Positions 25,002 through 32,604 of a stretch of DNA of 37,881 bases are shown one piece after another. This DNA is from an uncultured Clostridia bacterium (GTDB taxonomy: Bacteria; Bacillota; Clostridia; TANB77; CAG-508): assembly GCA_947627495.1 (NCBI GenBank), contig CANQWH010000008.1:1-37881 (forward strand), read 5' to 3'. The position numbers and the translations under genes were made by a program. Under the pieces are notes generated by a model. It ran no database searches, was not told the DNA's origin, and saw only the letters and a list, made by a program, of their open reading frames with translations. Within the stretch, counting starts at the first letter, position 1; each line of letters begins with the position of its first letter.

Positions 25002-26132
25002 TTACTTTATTGTAGGAATTAAATTTTTAGCATTTAATCCCTTTAACTCTTCTAATATAAAGTTCCCATCTTTCATTATCAAAGCATTATCGAAATAGAT
25101 TTCTCCACCACCAAACTCTTTTCTTAATATTTTAACTATGTCCCAATGAATGGCTGAACGATTTCCATTATCGCTTTCTTCTAATGCCATTCCTGGAGTA
25201 AAATGAAAACTTCCATTAATTTTCTCATCAAATAAGGTATCACACATAGTATTATTAATATAGGGATTTAATCCAAATGCAAATTCTCCAATATATCTTG
25301 CACCTTCATCTATATCTAAAATATCATTTAGTTGTTTTGTATTTTCTTTTGCTGTTGCTTTTACTATCTTTCCATCTATAAAATCAAATCTTATGTTCTC
25401 AAATAAAATATCATTATACTTTGTCTTAGTATTATAGGTAATATAACCATTAACACTATTTTTTACAGGACATGTTGCAACTTCTCCATCTGGAATATTA
25501 AATGTTCCATAATACTTTTCTGTTGGCATTCCTTTTATACTAAAATATAAATCAGTTTCTGGTGCTATAATATGTACTTTATCAGTTTTATCCATCAATT
25601 TTTTTAAAGGTTCCATTGCATTTTTCATTTTATTATAATCTACATTACATACATTATAATAAAAATCTTTAGCTTCATCTATCGTCATATTATTTTTATT
25701 TGCAAAATATTGATTAGGATATCTTAAAATACACCATTTAGTATATTTTACTCTTTGCTTTAAATGTACTAAAGCAGTATAATATTTATTATATATTTCT
25801 AACTTTTGCTGAGGTATTCCATCTAATACTTTATCTGATGTTGGTGCACTTATTCCAATATATGCTTGCATTTTTTTCATTCTATTGTAGTCTTTCTTTC
25901 CATATTCAATTATTTCATTATTGCTTGCATTTATTAGAAAATTTTTAAGTGTTTCATATTTAATTAAATTTAAGGTTGGATTTGCATGGATTTTTTTTGC
26001 TTGATTTATAATTTCATTTGCAAGCTCTAATCCTTCTTCTCCATGTACTTCAACTAATAAATTGTCCCCTTCTTTTAAATCTATGGAATTATTTATAAGA
26101 TTACGTGCAAGTTTAATATTTCTATTATCCAT
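25002..26132 (-). CDS. Aminopeptidase of peptidase family M29
   Basis: 376 residues, slightly short for the family (about 400-410). Cytoplasmic, two-metal aminopeptidase. Ligand-bearing segments are present: IPDGEVATCPV (Glu), IGEFAFGLNP (Glu), NGSFHFTPGMALEES (His) and RSAIHWDIV (His and Asp). The N-terminal LARNLINNSIDLKEGDNLLV is a family signature. GGGGAG precedes the ATG. It is separated from the MBL gene by 100 bp, and a hairpin repeat lies upstream. Confidence 0.9.
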   Translation of the reverse strand: MDNRNIKLARNLINNSIDLKEGDNLLVEVHGEEGLELANEIINQAKKIHANPTLNLIKYETLKNFLINASNNEIIEYGKKDYNRMKKMQAYIGISAPTSDKVLDGIPQQKLEIYNKYYTALVHLKQRVKYTKWCILRYPNQYFANKNNMTIDEAKDFYYNVCNVDYNKMKNAMEPLKKLMDKTDKVHIIAPETDLYFSIKGMPTEKYYGTFNIPDGEVATCPVKNSVNGYITYNTKTKYNDILFENIRFDFIDGKIVKATAKENTKQLNDILDIDEGARYIGEFAFGLNPYINNTMCDTLFDEKINGSFHFTPGMALEESDNGNRSAIHWDIVKILRKEFGGGEIYFDNALIMKDGNFILEELKGLNAKNLIPTIK

Positions 26133-26224
26133 TTGTTAACTCCCCAATCTACAAAATCAATTTAGCATAAAATAAGTACATTGTCAATAATTGTTCTAAG
26201 AATTTCTAAACATATTAATATTAA

Positions 26225-26261
26225 AAAAATTATACATATTTTTAAAACATGTATAATTTTT
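26225..26261. repeat. Dispersed hairpin repeat, copy 2
   Basis: Same as 19708-19744 with one change (CATG for TATG). It lies between the anti-sigma gene and the aminopeptidase gene and could end transcription of the former. Confidence 0.65.
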
Positions 26262-26320
26262 ATCTATTATTCTATCTTACACTTACTAATTTTTTTTACT
26301 TTTTATAGTTCTTTATATTA

Positions 26321-27166
26321 TTAATTCACAATGTAATCTGAAGTATCTGGTCTTATAATATCACTTTCTTTAACAGTATTAAATTTATATTCAAAATCAA
26401 CTATTACATCCGTTCCTCCAATAGTATCTTTATTTGATTTTTGGATTTCCCTGACCGCTAGTCCAGTTTCTTTATCTATATATCTTTCCAAACTATTTTC
26501 ATTGATAACATAACATTCTTTTCCATTGCAATAAGCAAAATCAATACCTGTTATAAATGCTCTTTGTATATTTGCTAAAATCCCATCTGATAAATAAGTT
26601 ATAGGAGATACACTTGCATGCATAATTGTTTCAGCATCTTTTATATATTTCTTTCCTTCAGATTCTGTTAAAAATAATTTTTCATTTCCTTTTTTATAAT
26701 AAGTTAGTTTTTGAATTTGATTACCATTAACAAATCTTGTCATTGTAGTTAAGTAATCTTCTCCTTTATTATAGCTTTCTGTTATTGTTAGTGAATCTCC
26801 ATGATATGAATATAACTTAGCATAATAATTATCATACAATTTATTTTCTTTAGCTTTTTCTGAAAGTGAAAACATTATTAAGGTTCTTCTTCCTACCACA
26901 ATAAAGTATATTAGTATCAAAGCTAATAAAATAAATTTTAATACTTTCATTTTATTACTAAACTTTTTAATATACTTTACTTCCCTTTCGTCTCTTTTGT
27001 TAGTTTTTAGATTTAATTCTTTTTTCATATTTTCTAACATTTTTTGACAATCATTACAATTTTTCAAATGCTCCTCAACATACATATTTGTTTCTTCATT
27101 TGTAAGTTTTTCAATGTAATTAGGTAATAAATCTTGAACAATTTTACAATCTCTTCTTTCTTTCAT
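26321..27166 (-). CDS. Anti-sigma factor with zinc finger (zf-HC2) and one membrane helix
   Basis: 281 residues from ATG 27166; AAAGGAGG lies 9 nt upstream. The N-terminal anti-sigma zinc finger is present: CKIVQDLLPNYIEKLTNEET, then EEHLKNCNDCQ (His-x3-Cys-x2-Cys). A membrane helix (FILLALILIYFIVVG) follows at about 80-95, then an extracytoplasmic domain of about 180 residues. The start lies one base past the stop of the sigma factor gene, so the pair is translationally coupled. It would hold its sigma factor at the membrane until a signal releases it. Confidence 0.88.
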   Translation of the reverse strand: MKERRDCKIVQDLLPNYIEKLTNEETNMYVEEHLKNCNDCQKMLENMKKELNLKTNKRDEREVKYIKKFSNKMKVLKFILLALILIYFIVVGRRTLIMFSLSEKAKENKLYDNYYAKLYSYHGDSLTITESYNKGEDYLTTMTRFVNGNQIQKLTYYKKGNEKLFLTESEGKKYIKDAETIMHASVSPITYLSDGILANIQRAFITGIDFAYCNGKECYVINENSLERYIDKETGLAVREIQKSNKDTIGGTDVIVDFEYKFNTVKESDIIRPDTSDYIVN

Positions 27167-27167
27167 A

Positions 27168-27645
27168 TCAATCAACCTCCTTTAATTGATTTTTTCCTCG
27201 ATAAAATGTTACTCTAGCCCAATTTTCTGTTTTATTCAAAATAACACCTATTTCCTTAAAATTAAGCTCTCCTGTTATTCTTAAATAGATTACCTCTCTT
27301 GTTGTTTCATCTAATTTTTGCAATTTTTTATATAAAGATAATTTTTCATCATTAGAAATAATTTGTTCCTCTGTATTATCATTTGAGCCGGATTTCTAAA
27401 AATTCTTCATCAAGATTTATAACCTTTTTATTCTTCTTACAATAGTCATACCATAAATTTTTAGCAATTTGACATAACCATACTGAAATTTTACATTCTC
27501 CCTTATATGTGCTAATTTTCTTAACAGCTTTATAAAAAGTTTCCTGTGTTAGTTCTTCAGAAATATCATTATTTCGAGTTAAACAGAATAAGTATTTGTT
27601 TACCATTTCAAAATATTGTTTATATATTTGTTCTATATCCTGCAT
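27168..27645 (-). CDS. ECF-type sigma factor, split by a +1 frameshift at a CGG codon
   Basis: The zero frame starts at ATG 27645 and holds region 2: IEQIYKQYFEMVNKYLFCLT, ISEELTQETFYKAVKKI, VWLCQIAKNLWYDYCKKNKK. At codon 86 (EEFLEI then CGG, 27388-27390) it turns off and stops at TGA three codons later. Skipping the C gives GGC TCA AAT and SGSND-like linker (GSNDNTEEQ), then region 4: LQKLDETTREVIYLRITGEL, FKEIGVILNKTENWARVTFY, to TGA 27168-27170. The joined product has 158 residues, a normal ECF length. The shift falls exactly between regions 2 and 4. It pairs with the zf-HC2 anti-sigma gene downstream. Confidence 0.85.
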
Positions 27646-27786
27646 AACTTTTATTCTCCTTTGCTTATATGACGATTGAAATTGAAATTTGTTACAAGAT
27701 TTTAAAAAAATTTAACTTTTTAGTTTTTACTTTCTTCACTTATAAATTACTATCTTTCCTACAATTAGTCAAATGAATAAGAAATC

Positions 27787-27814
27787 ATAATAATTGTTCT
27801 AATATTTTATCAAT
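27787..27814. repeat. 28-bp dispersed repeat, copy 2
   Basis: Partner of 20445-20472. It lies in the gap 27646-27867, in which I see no gene. Confidence 0.5.
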
Positions 27815-27867
27815 TTTCTTTATTTTTCATCAACTCTGGATAATCTATAATATCAAAACAAGTTTTC

Positions 27868-29088
27868 CTATTCAATACCCCAAGTATAATCTGCATAAAA
27901 CCAGTTTTTCTGTATTTCGTCACTAGTTAATATTCGGTTATATACAGCAATATCATAAAAGTTACCTGTAAATTTCAATCCACGCAAAGGTCTTAGGTCT
28001 CCAACTACGGCAGTATTGAATGAACCGTTACCATTTCCAGATGGAAAAGATGTAAATAATTTACCATTAAAATATACATTTGTTATCCCGTCATGAATTC
28101 CTGTAATTTGAATATTTAATATTTTATTATCATATTCTTCATCCATTTTGATACTACGGAATCCATCAACATCTTTTTTTTCTCCATCTACATTATTGAA
28201 AGTATCACTACAATAAGAATAAATTTGAAAATAGCCATTTCTAAATCCAAACCAACATAATCTATTTGAGCCAGCAGTATCTACATCACTCATTGCAAAG
28301 ATTGTTGCAGGTCCCCAAGCATCATAAAGAGGATTACCTTTAGCATCGTATCCAGTAGGAGGAACTGGCCATTGATGTATATCTCCTTTTATTGTAATAT
28401 AAACAGAATACCCATTTATATAGTTTCTACTTGTTCTATCGAAAACTGGTATTGCATTATTCTCATCTAAGACAATAGAACCATCTTCGTCATATTCAAA
28501 ATCACTATTATTATCTCCATATAAACGTTTAAAGTCAGCCTCTGTTGTATCATTATATGTTGTATCTGAGATTTCAACACCACGATAATCATTTGCATAT
28601 CCACTTGCTATAGATGGCAATGTAATTTTTATTGGAAGTTCTATTGTTTTGCTATATGGACTAGTTGATGTAACTACAAAAGTTAAGGTCTCTATGCTTT
28701 CCAATTGTACATGAGGCACTCCTGCGATACGTAAAGAAACCTTATCACTAACGTTATTGCCTCCTTTTAATGTTCGTGTTAATGATGTATCTTTATTACT
28801 AATTATAAATTTATCTGTTTCTTTTATTGAAATAGTATAATTAATATCTTCGTTATTAAATCCATTATTGTTATAATTATTTATATTTAAAATAACTGTA
28901 AAACTTCCTTGTAGCAAATTTGCTGAAGTGATATTTGTAGTAGCTTCAAAATAAAAAGGTTGTGATGCAAACTTAATTTCAAGGTTTTTAGTTAGAATAT
29001 ATTTAGCATAAGCTTTCCCAAAAGTTAATACAAATGCTATTAAAACAATTATAATCATCAATAAAATGAAAATTCGTTTATTTTTCAT
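27868..29088 (-). CDS. Surface or secreted protein with SipW-type N-terminus and LamG-like C-terminal domain
   Basis: 406 residues from ATG 29088, preferred because AAAGGAAGTG lies before it; ATG 29139 has no visible site. The N-terminus MKNKRIFILLMIIIVLIAFV ending in TFGKAYAKYILTKN resembles the signals of SipW-dependent (TasA/camelysin-like) proteins. The middle is a beta-rich Ser/Thr/Asn-rich region. The last 170 residues look like a LamG/concanavalin-like domain (NGYFQIYSYCSD, ITNVYFNGKLFTSF, FTGNFYDIAVYNRILTSDEI). Probably exported; no cell-wall sorting signal is visible. I infer an adhesive or matrix role. Confidence 0.65.
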   Translation of the reverse strand: MKNKRIFILLMIIIVLIAFVLTFGKAYAKYILTKNLEIKFASQPFYFEATTNITSANLLQGSFTVILNINNYNNNGFNNEDINYTISIKETDKFIISNKDTSLTRTLKGGNNVSDKVSLRIAGVPHVQLESIETLTFVVTSTSPYSKTIELPIKITLPSIASGYANDYRGVEISDTTYNDTTEADFKRLYGDNNSDFEYDEDGSIVLDENNAIPVFDRTSRNYINGYSVYITIKGDIHQWPVPPTGYDAKGNPLYDAWGPATIFAMSDVDTAGSNRLCWFGFRNGYFQIYSYCSDTFNNVDGEKKDVDGFRSIKMDEEYDNKILNIQITGIHDGITNVYFNGKLFTSFPSGNGNGSFNTAVVGDLRPLRGLKFTGNFYDIAVYNRILTSDEIQKNWFYADYTWGIE

Positions 29089-29159
29089 TTTCTCAATCAC
29101 TTCCTTTATTGTTTGTAATCTTTTATCAGTAAAATTCATTTTTCGGCTAATGCGAATTA

Positions 29160-29445
29160 CTATTTATCTGATAATAAATTTATTAATTTAACATTTTTGT
29201 ATATTTTTTCTCTTCCAATTTTTTCAGACTCTAAAAGTCCGATTTCTTCTAACTGATTTAAGTAAGAAGCTGCAGTTAATCTTGTAACTCCACAAGCTTT
29301 TTCAATATACAAAATTTTAGTATAAACTTCATAAAATAAACTTTCTAATAACTCTTTTTGTTTGATTTATATATTTACTTAGATATAAAATAGGACTATC
29401 TATTAGCTTATTCAATACCATATATAAAATATCATAAATTATATA
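29160..29445 (-). pseudogene. Broken second copy of fic
   Basis: Nucleotide-level copy of the fic gene at 18576-19637, about 90% identical by eye where both exist. The 3' end is kept (ELLESLFYEVYTKI to NLLSDK with the same stop), then an internal deletion joins it to LNKLIDSPILYLSKYINQTK, then another deletion joins that to the fic upstream region (TATATAAAATATCATAAATT). The catalytic motif is gone. Both copies are in the same orientation 10 kb apart. Confidence 0.8.
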
Positions 29446-29666
29446 TTTTTTCAACCAATATATATAAAAAATTAATGTATATGTGTTAACGATGTAAAAC
29501 AGATTTTTATAAAAAAATGGTAGTATATTGAATTTCACTAAAAAAAATATAATAATATAATCATTATTTTATATATCAACCCTATTCCCCAATTTTTTAA
29601 CAAAATTTACAAAAAACTATTTTAAATTTTTAAAATATATTGTATAAATATAAAGAGGTGTTTTAA

Positions 29667-30641
29667 ATGATACAACGTGAAGATAATCCAGATTTTGTAA
29701 ATTCATTTTTAGATTATAGTATCACTATACTTAATAAATCTAGTAATACAGTAAAAGAATATAACTATGATATTAATAATTTCTTAAAATACATGAAAAA
29801 ACAATTTCAAATGACTAAAGAAAAGGATTATAAATGTATACCAGTTAATGACCTTACTGTAGATACAATTAAAAAAATTAAACTAGAAGACATTCATGGA
29901 TATATATCATATATGGCTCGAGAGTTAAAAAGTACACCAGCAACCCGTGCAAGAAAAATATCAAGTATTAGGGTGTTTTTTAAATATCTTTCAAGTAAAG
30001 CTAAGCTAATTGATATCAATCCAGCCCAGGATCTAGAAACTCCAAAATTAGGGCGTCGTATTCCAAAATATTTATCTTTAGAAGAAAGTCAAAAACTTTT
30101 AAATATAACCCAAAGTGAAGATAACAGAAATAATGTTAGAGATTATGCAATTATAACATTATTTTTAAATTGTGGAATGCGTTTATCTGAACTTGTTAAT
30201 ATAGATATTAAGGACATTGACTTTTCTGAAAGTAAAATGAATGTTATTGGAAAAGGTAATAAAGAACGTACTATTTATCTTAATAAAGCTTGTATGAAGG
30301 TAATTAATAATTATCTTTCTGTAAGACCACATGATAGAGTTAAAAGTGATTCCCGTGATGCTTTATTTTTAAGTGAAAGAAAGGAAAGAATTAGTAATCG
30401 TTCTGTTCAAGATATTGTAAAAAAGGAACTTCAAAAAGCAGGATTAGATACAAAAAAATATTCAGTACATAAATTAAGACATACAGCTGCTACTTTAATG
30501 TACCAATATGGTAATGTAGATATACGTGCATTGCAAGAATTATTAGGACATGAAAGTATTTCTACAACTGAAATATATACACATGTAAATGATGAAAGAG
30601 TTAGAAATGCTGTAGAAAGTAACCCTCTTGCAGATATGTAA
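29667..30641 (+). CDS. xerC: Tyrosine recombinase, XerC-type
   Basis: 324 residues. N-terminal SAM-like core-binding domain (FLDYSITILNKSSNTVKEYN, RKISSIRVFFKYLS), then the catalytic domain with Arg in NCGMRLSELV, Lys in GKGNKERTI, His-x-x-Arg in SVHKLRHTAATLMY, His in LGHESIS and Tyr in TEIYTHV. Together with the XerD-type gene at 36813-37694 it could resolve chromosome dimers. AAAGAGGTG precedes the ATG. It lies next to the fic remnant, so an island-specific integrase is an alternative, but length and sequence are those of housekeeping XerC. Confidence 0.85.
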   Translation: MIQREDNPDFVNSFLDYSITILNKSSNTVKEYNYDINNFLKYMKKQFQMTKEKDYKCIPVNDLTVDTIKKIKLEDIHGYISYMARELKSTPATRARKISSIRVFFKYLSSKAKLIDINPAQDLETPKLGRRIPKYLSLEESQKLLNITQSEDNRNNVRDYAIITLFLNCGMRLSELVNIDIKDIDFSESKMNVIGKGNKERTIYLNKACMKVINNYLSVRPHDRVKSDSRDALFLSERKERISNRSVQDIVKKELQKAGLDTKKYSVHKLRHTAATLMYQYGNVDIRALQELLGHESISTTEIYTHVNDERVRNAVESNPLADM

Positions 30642-30649
30642 AAATTAAT

Positions 30650-30692
30650 AACCACCCACAATCTTTTACTTAAGAAAGTGGATGGTGTTTTT
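30650..30692 (+). terminator. Terminator of xerC
   Basis: CCACCCAC (30652-30659) and GTGGATGG (30678-30685) pair with one mismatch, followed by TGTTTTTA. Confidence 0.6.
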
Positions 30693-30720
30693 ACTTATAC
30701 TAAAAACTAATTTTTATATC

Positions 30721-31758
30721 TTAACGATCTAACTCATCATCTTCTATTTGTTGTTCTGTTGTATTATTTCTGTCTTCTAGGTCGACTACACATACCTTTC
30801 CATCCTTTATTGCAAGATTATTATCTATTATAAGATATTTAATGTCTTTATTAATACATATACTTCTTTCTAATTTAGAATTTTCATTTTCATCAACAGG
30901 ATATTTATTCATTGCAAAATAACTTGAATCAGGTGTTAAAAGATTAAATTTAGCATCTGTTATTAGTTTATATAACTTTTCAGGTATCTCAAGATAATTA
31001 TCAACATGTCCTGGTAAATCTACATATCCTTCACAAATAGATTTTGAGTTGTTAATTGTTAATGTATTTCCTCTGTATGGCTTTTTACCATTTATAATTT
31101 CATTATAATTTATTTCATTATAAAATTTATAAAGTGCTTTTATTTGAACATCATTTATTGATACATTTGCACTATCAGCCAAAGAGGCTAATAATAAATC
31201 TACATTAAATTTAGCAAGCTCTTCTTCCCTACCTTGTAAATCGTTCATTAGTTTTTGTTTATTTTCATCTGTAGGATCTGCATAATATTCATTTAATATT
31301 TCATCTAAATCTGTGTTATGTAAGACTTTATATAATTCTGGCCTATCGCATTGTCCATCAAATGAAATTTCTTGTTCAATATTCCTTGATAATTTTTCAG
31401 CACGTTTTGCTTCATAAACATTCACTCCAATTGCTGTACCTGATAATAATGTTGCTGCTAATAAACCTGTTGCAATTGATTTTTTATGTTTTCTCATAAA
31501 ATTTAAAACTTTTCCTTTATATCCTCTATTTGGAGTATTTTTTGGATGATTTTTTAATGTTCTATTGTTTTGTGGATGACTGTTTTGTGGATTTATTGGT
31601 ATTCTTACATAATTTGGATTTTTTTGATAATACGTTGGTTGTCTTCTATTTTGTGGTGGGATATTTCTCCCATTATATTGTGGATTATCTCTATTATCGT
31701 TTGGATTACTTTTTGGTATTAGAGTTTGTGTAAATCTATCATGTTTTTCACTACTCAT
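30721..31758 (-). CDS. Unrecognised membrane-anchored protein with Asn/Pro-rich cytoplasmic tail
   Basis: 345 residues from the ATG at 31758 (MSSEKHDRF), which has GAAAGGA at proper spacing; two earlier ATGs lie too close to it. The first 80 residues are rich in Asn, Pro, Gln and Arg and look disordered. A basic stretch (MRKHKKS) leads into one membrane helix (ATGLLAATLLSGTAIGV), so most of the protein is outside. The outer 230 residues are acidic and end in EDRNNTTEQQIEDDELDR. I recognise no family. Confidence 0.55.
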   Translation of the reverse strand: MSSEKHDRFTQTLIPKSNPNDNRDNPQYNGRNIPPQNRRQPTYYQKNPNYVRIPINPQNSHPQNNRTLKNHPKNTPNRGYKGKVLNFMRKHKKSIATGLLAATLLSGTAIGVNVYEAKRAEKLSRNIEQEISFDGQCDRPELYKVLHNTDLDEILNEYYADPTDENKQKLMNDLQGREEELAKFNVDLLLASLADSANVSINDVQIKALYKFYNEINYNEIINGKKPYRGNTLTINNSKSICEGYVDLPGHVDNYLEIPEKLYKLITDAKFNLLTPDSSYFAMNKYPVDENENSKLERSICINKDIKYLIIDNNLAIKDGKVCVVDLEDRNNTTEQQIEDDELDR

Positions 31759-31944
31759 ACACATCATATCCTTTCAAATTTAAATTTTAACATTTAAAGT
31801 AATAAAAAAAATGTTTTACGCGTTTATGCATTATCTCATAAATATTAACCTAATTTCATTATAACACTTTAAAAATTTATATGCAAATTCTATACAATGT
31901 GTAATAAACCTTTGAAATTACTATATTCTAATAAATAATGAAAT

Positions 31945-31979
31945 GGAGGCAACATTAAAACATAATAAATGTTACCTCC
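31945..31979 (-). terminator. Terminator-like hairpin after the LysM gene
   Basis: GGAGGCAACATT and AATGTTACCTCC pair over 12 bases with one mismatch, just past the LysM stop codon. The T run is weak (ATTTCATTATTT on the minus strand). Confidence 0.5.
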
Positions 31980-31990
31980 TTGCAGTAGCC

Positions 31991-32278
31991 TTAAATTGTA
32001 GGAATCATCAATTCTTGATCCACATATAAGTTGCTGGATTCCAAGTTATTAATACTCTTTATATTAGCAATTATATCTCTTATGTCTTTATTTTTATAAT
32101 ATTGATTACTACTTTGTAAATCTTCTGCTATGTTCCACAATGTATCTCCCTGTGCTACATAAAATGTTGTATATTTTATTTCTTCATGTGATAAAGCAGA
32201 CTTTGCAAATATTATTGACAATATAAACAATACCACGCATATACTTCTTATAAACTTTTTATAATTAACTATTCTCAT
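31991..32278 (-). CDS. Small LysM protein, possible SOS-controlled division inhibitor (YneA-like)
   Basis: 95 residues from ATG 32278; an ATG at 32290 directly abuts the AAAGGA site. The N-terminus is a membrane anchor or signal (FIRSICVVLFILSIIFAKSA), and the rest is one LysM domain (TTFYVAQGDTLWNIAEDLQ, IIANIKSINNLESSNLYVDQ, ELMIPTI). YneA of Bacilli, a LexA-controlled cell division suppressor, has exactly this build. The two LexA-like boxes in its promoter region support the comparison. lexA itself is not next to it in this window. Confidence 0.7.
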   Translation of the reverse strand: MRIVNYKKFIRSICVVLFILSIIFAKSALSHEEIKYTTFYVAQGDTLWNIAEDLQSSNQYYKNKDIRDIIANIKSINNLESSNLYVDQELMIPTI

Positions 32279-32403
32279 ATTAAATTCCATTCCTTTCTTT
32301 TATTTTAAAATATCTGCATATTTAGTCATATCAACTAATCTTATTTCATTAATTGCATTTACTTTTGTTAAATGTTCAGTATTTTATATATTAAACTTAC
32401 TTG

Positions 32404-32460
32404 CGAACATCGTTTCGATTAATTTAAATATATTATAAACGCTTGTTTGGTAATTGTCAA
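32404..32460 (-). promoter_or_regulatory. Consensus promoter with two LexA-like boxes
   Basis: Minus strand: TTGACA (32455-32460), 17 bp, TATAAT (32432-32437), a perfect SigA promoter for the LysM gene. AAACGCTTGTTT (32437-32448) lies between the two hexamers, and GAACATCGTTTC (within 32404-32417) lies just past the start site. Both resemble the Gram-positive SOS box GAACnnnnGTTC. Perfect promoter plus boxes over it is what a tightly repressed SOS gene looks like. Confidence 0.65.
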
Positions 32461-32477
32461 TACTTTTTTTAAAATTT

Positions 32478-32506
32478 TTGTAATTTTTTTTAAAGTATGA
32501 TAAAAT
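32478..32506 (+). promoter_or_regulatory. Promoter of guaA
   Basis: TTGTAA (32478-32483), 17 bp, TAAAAT (32501-32506) with TG one base before it. The leader to the start codon is about 90 nt; I see no purine riboswitch in it. Confidence 0.5.
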
Positions 32507-32604
32507 ATATGCTAGGTTTATTTGGAATAGAAAAGATTTATTAGTATTATTGTCATTTTTAGTATATATTTTTTCTAATTCAAATAAGAAAGGAATGATA
32601 TTTT

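Noticed and set aside
15015..31758. The accessory region as a prophage
   Set aside because: No terminase, capsid, portal, tail or lysis genes were found; the two tyrosine recombinases look like XerC and XerD.
71..32535. A 17-bp match (TATTTGGAATAGAAAAG) at 71-87 and 32519-32535
   Set aside because: In a sequence this AT-rich and 38 kb long, about one such match is expected by chance, and the flanks do not match.
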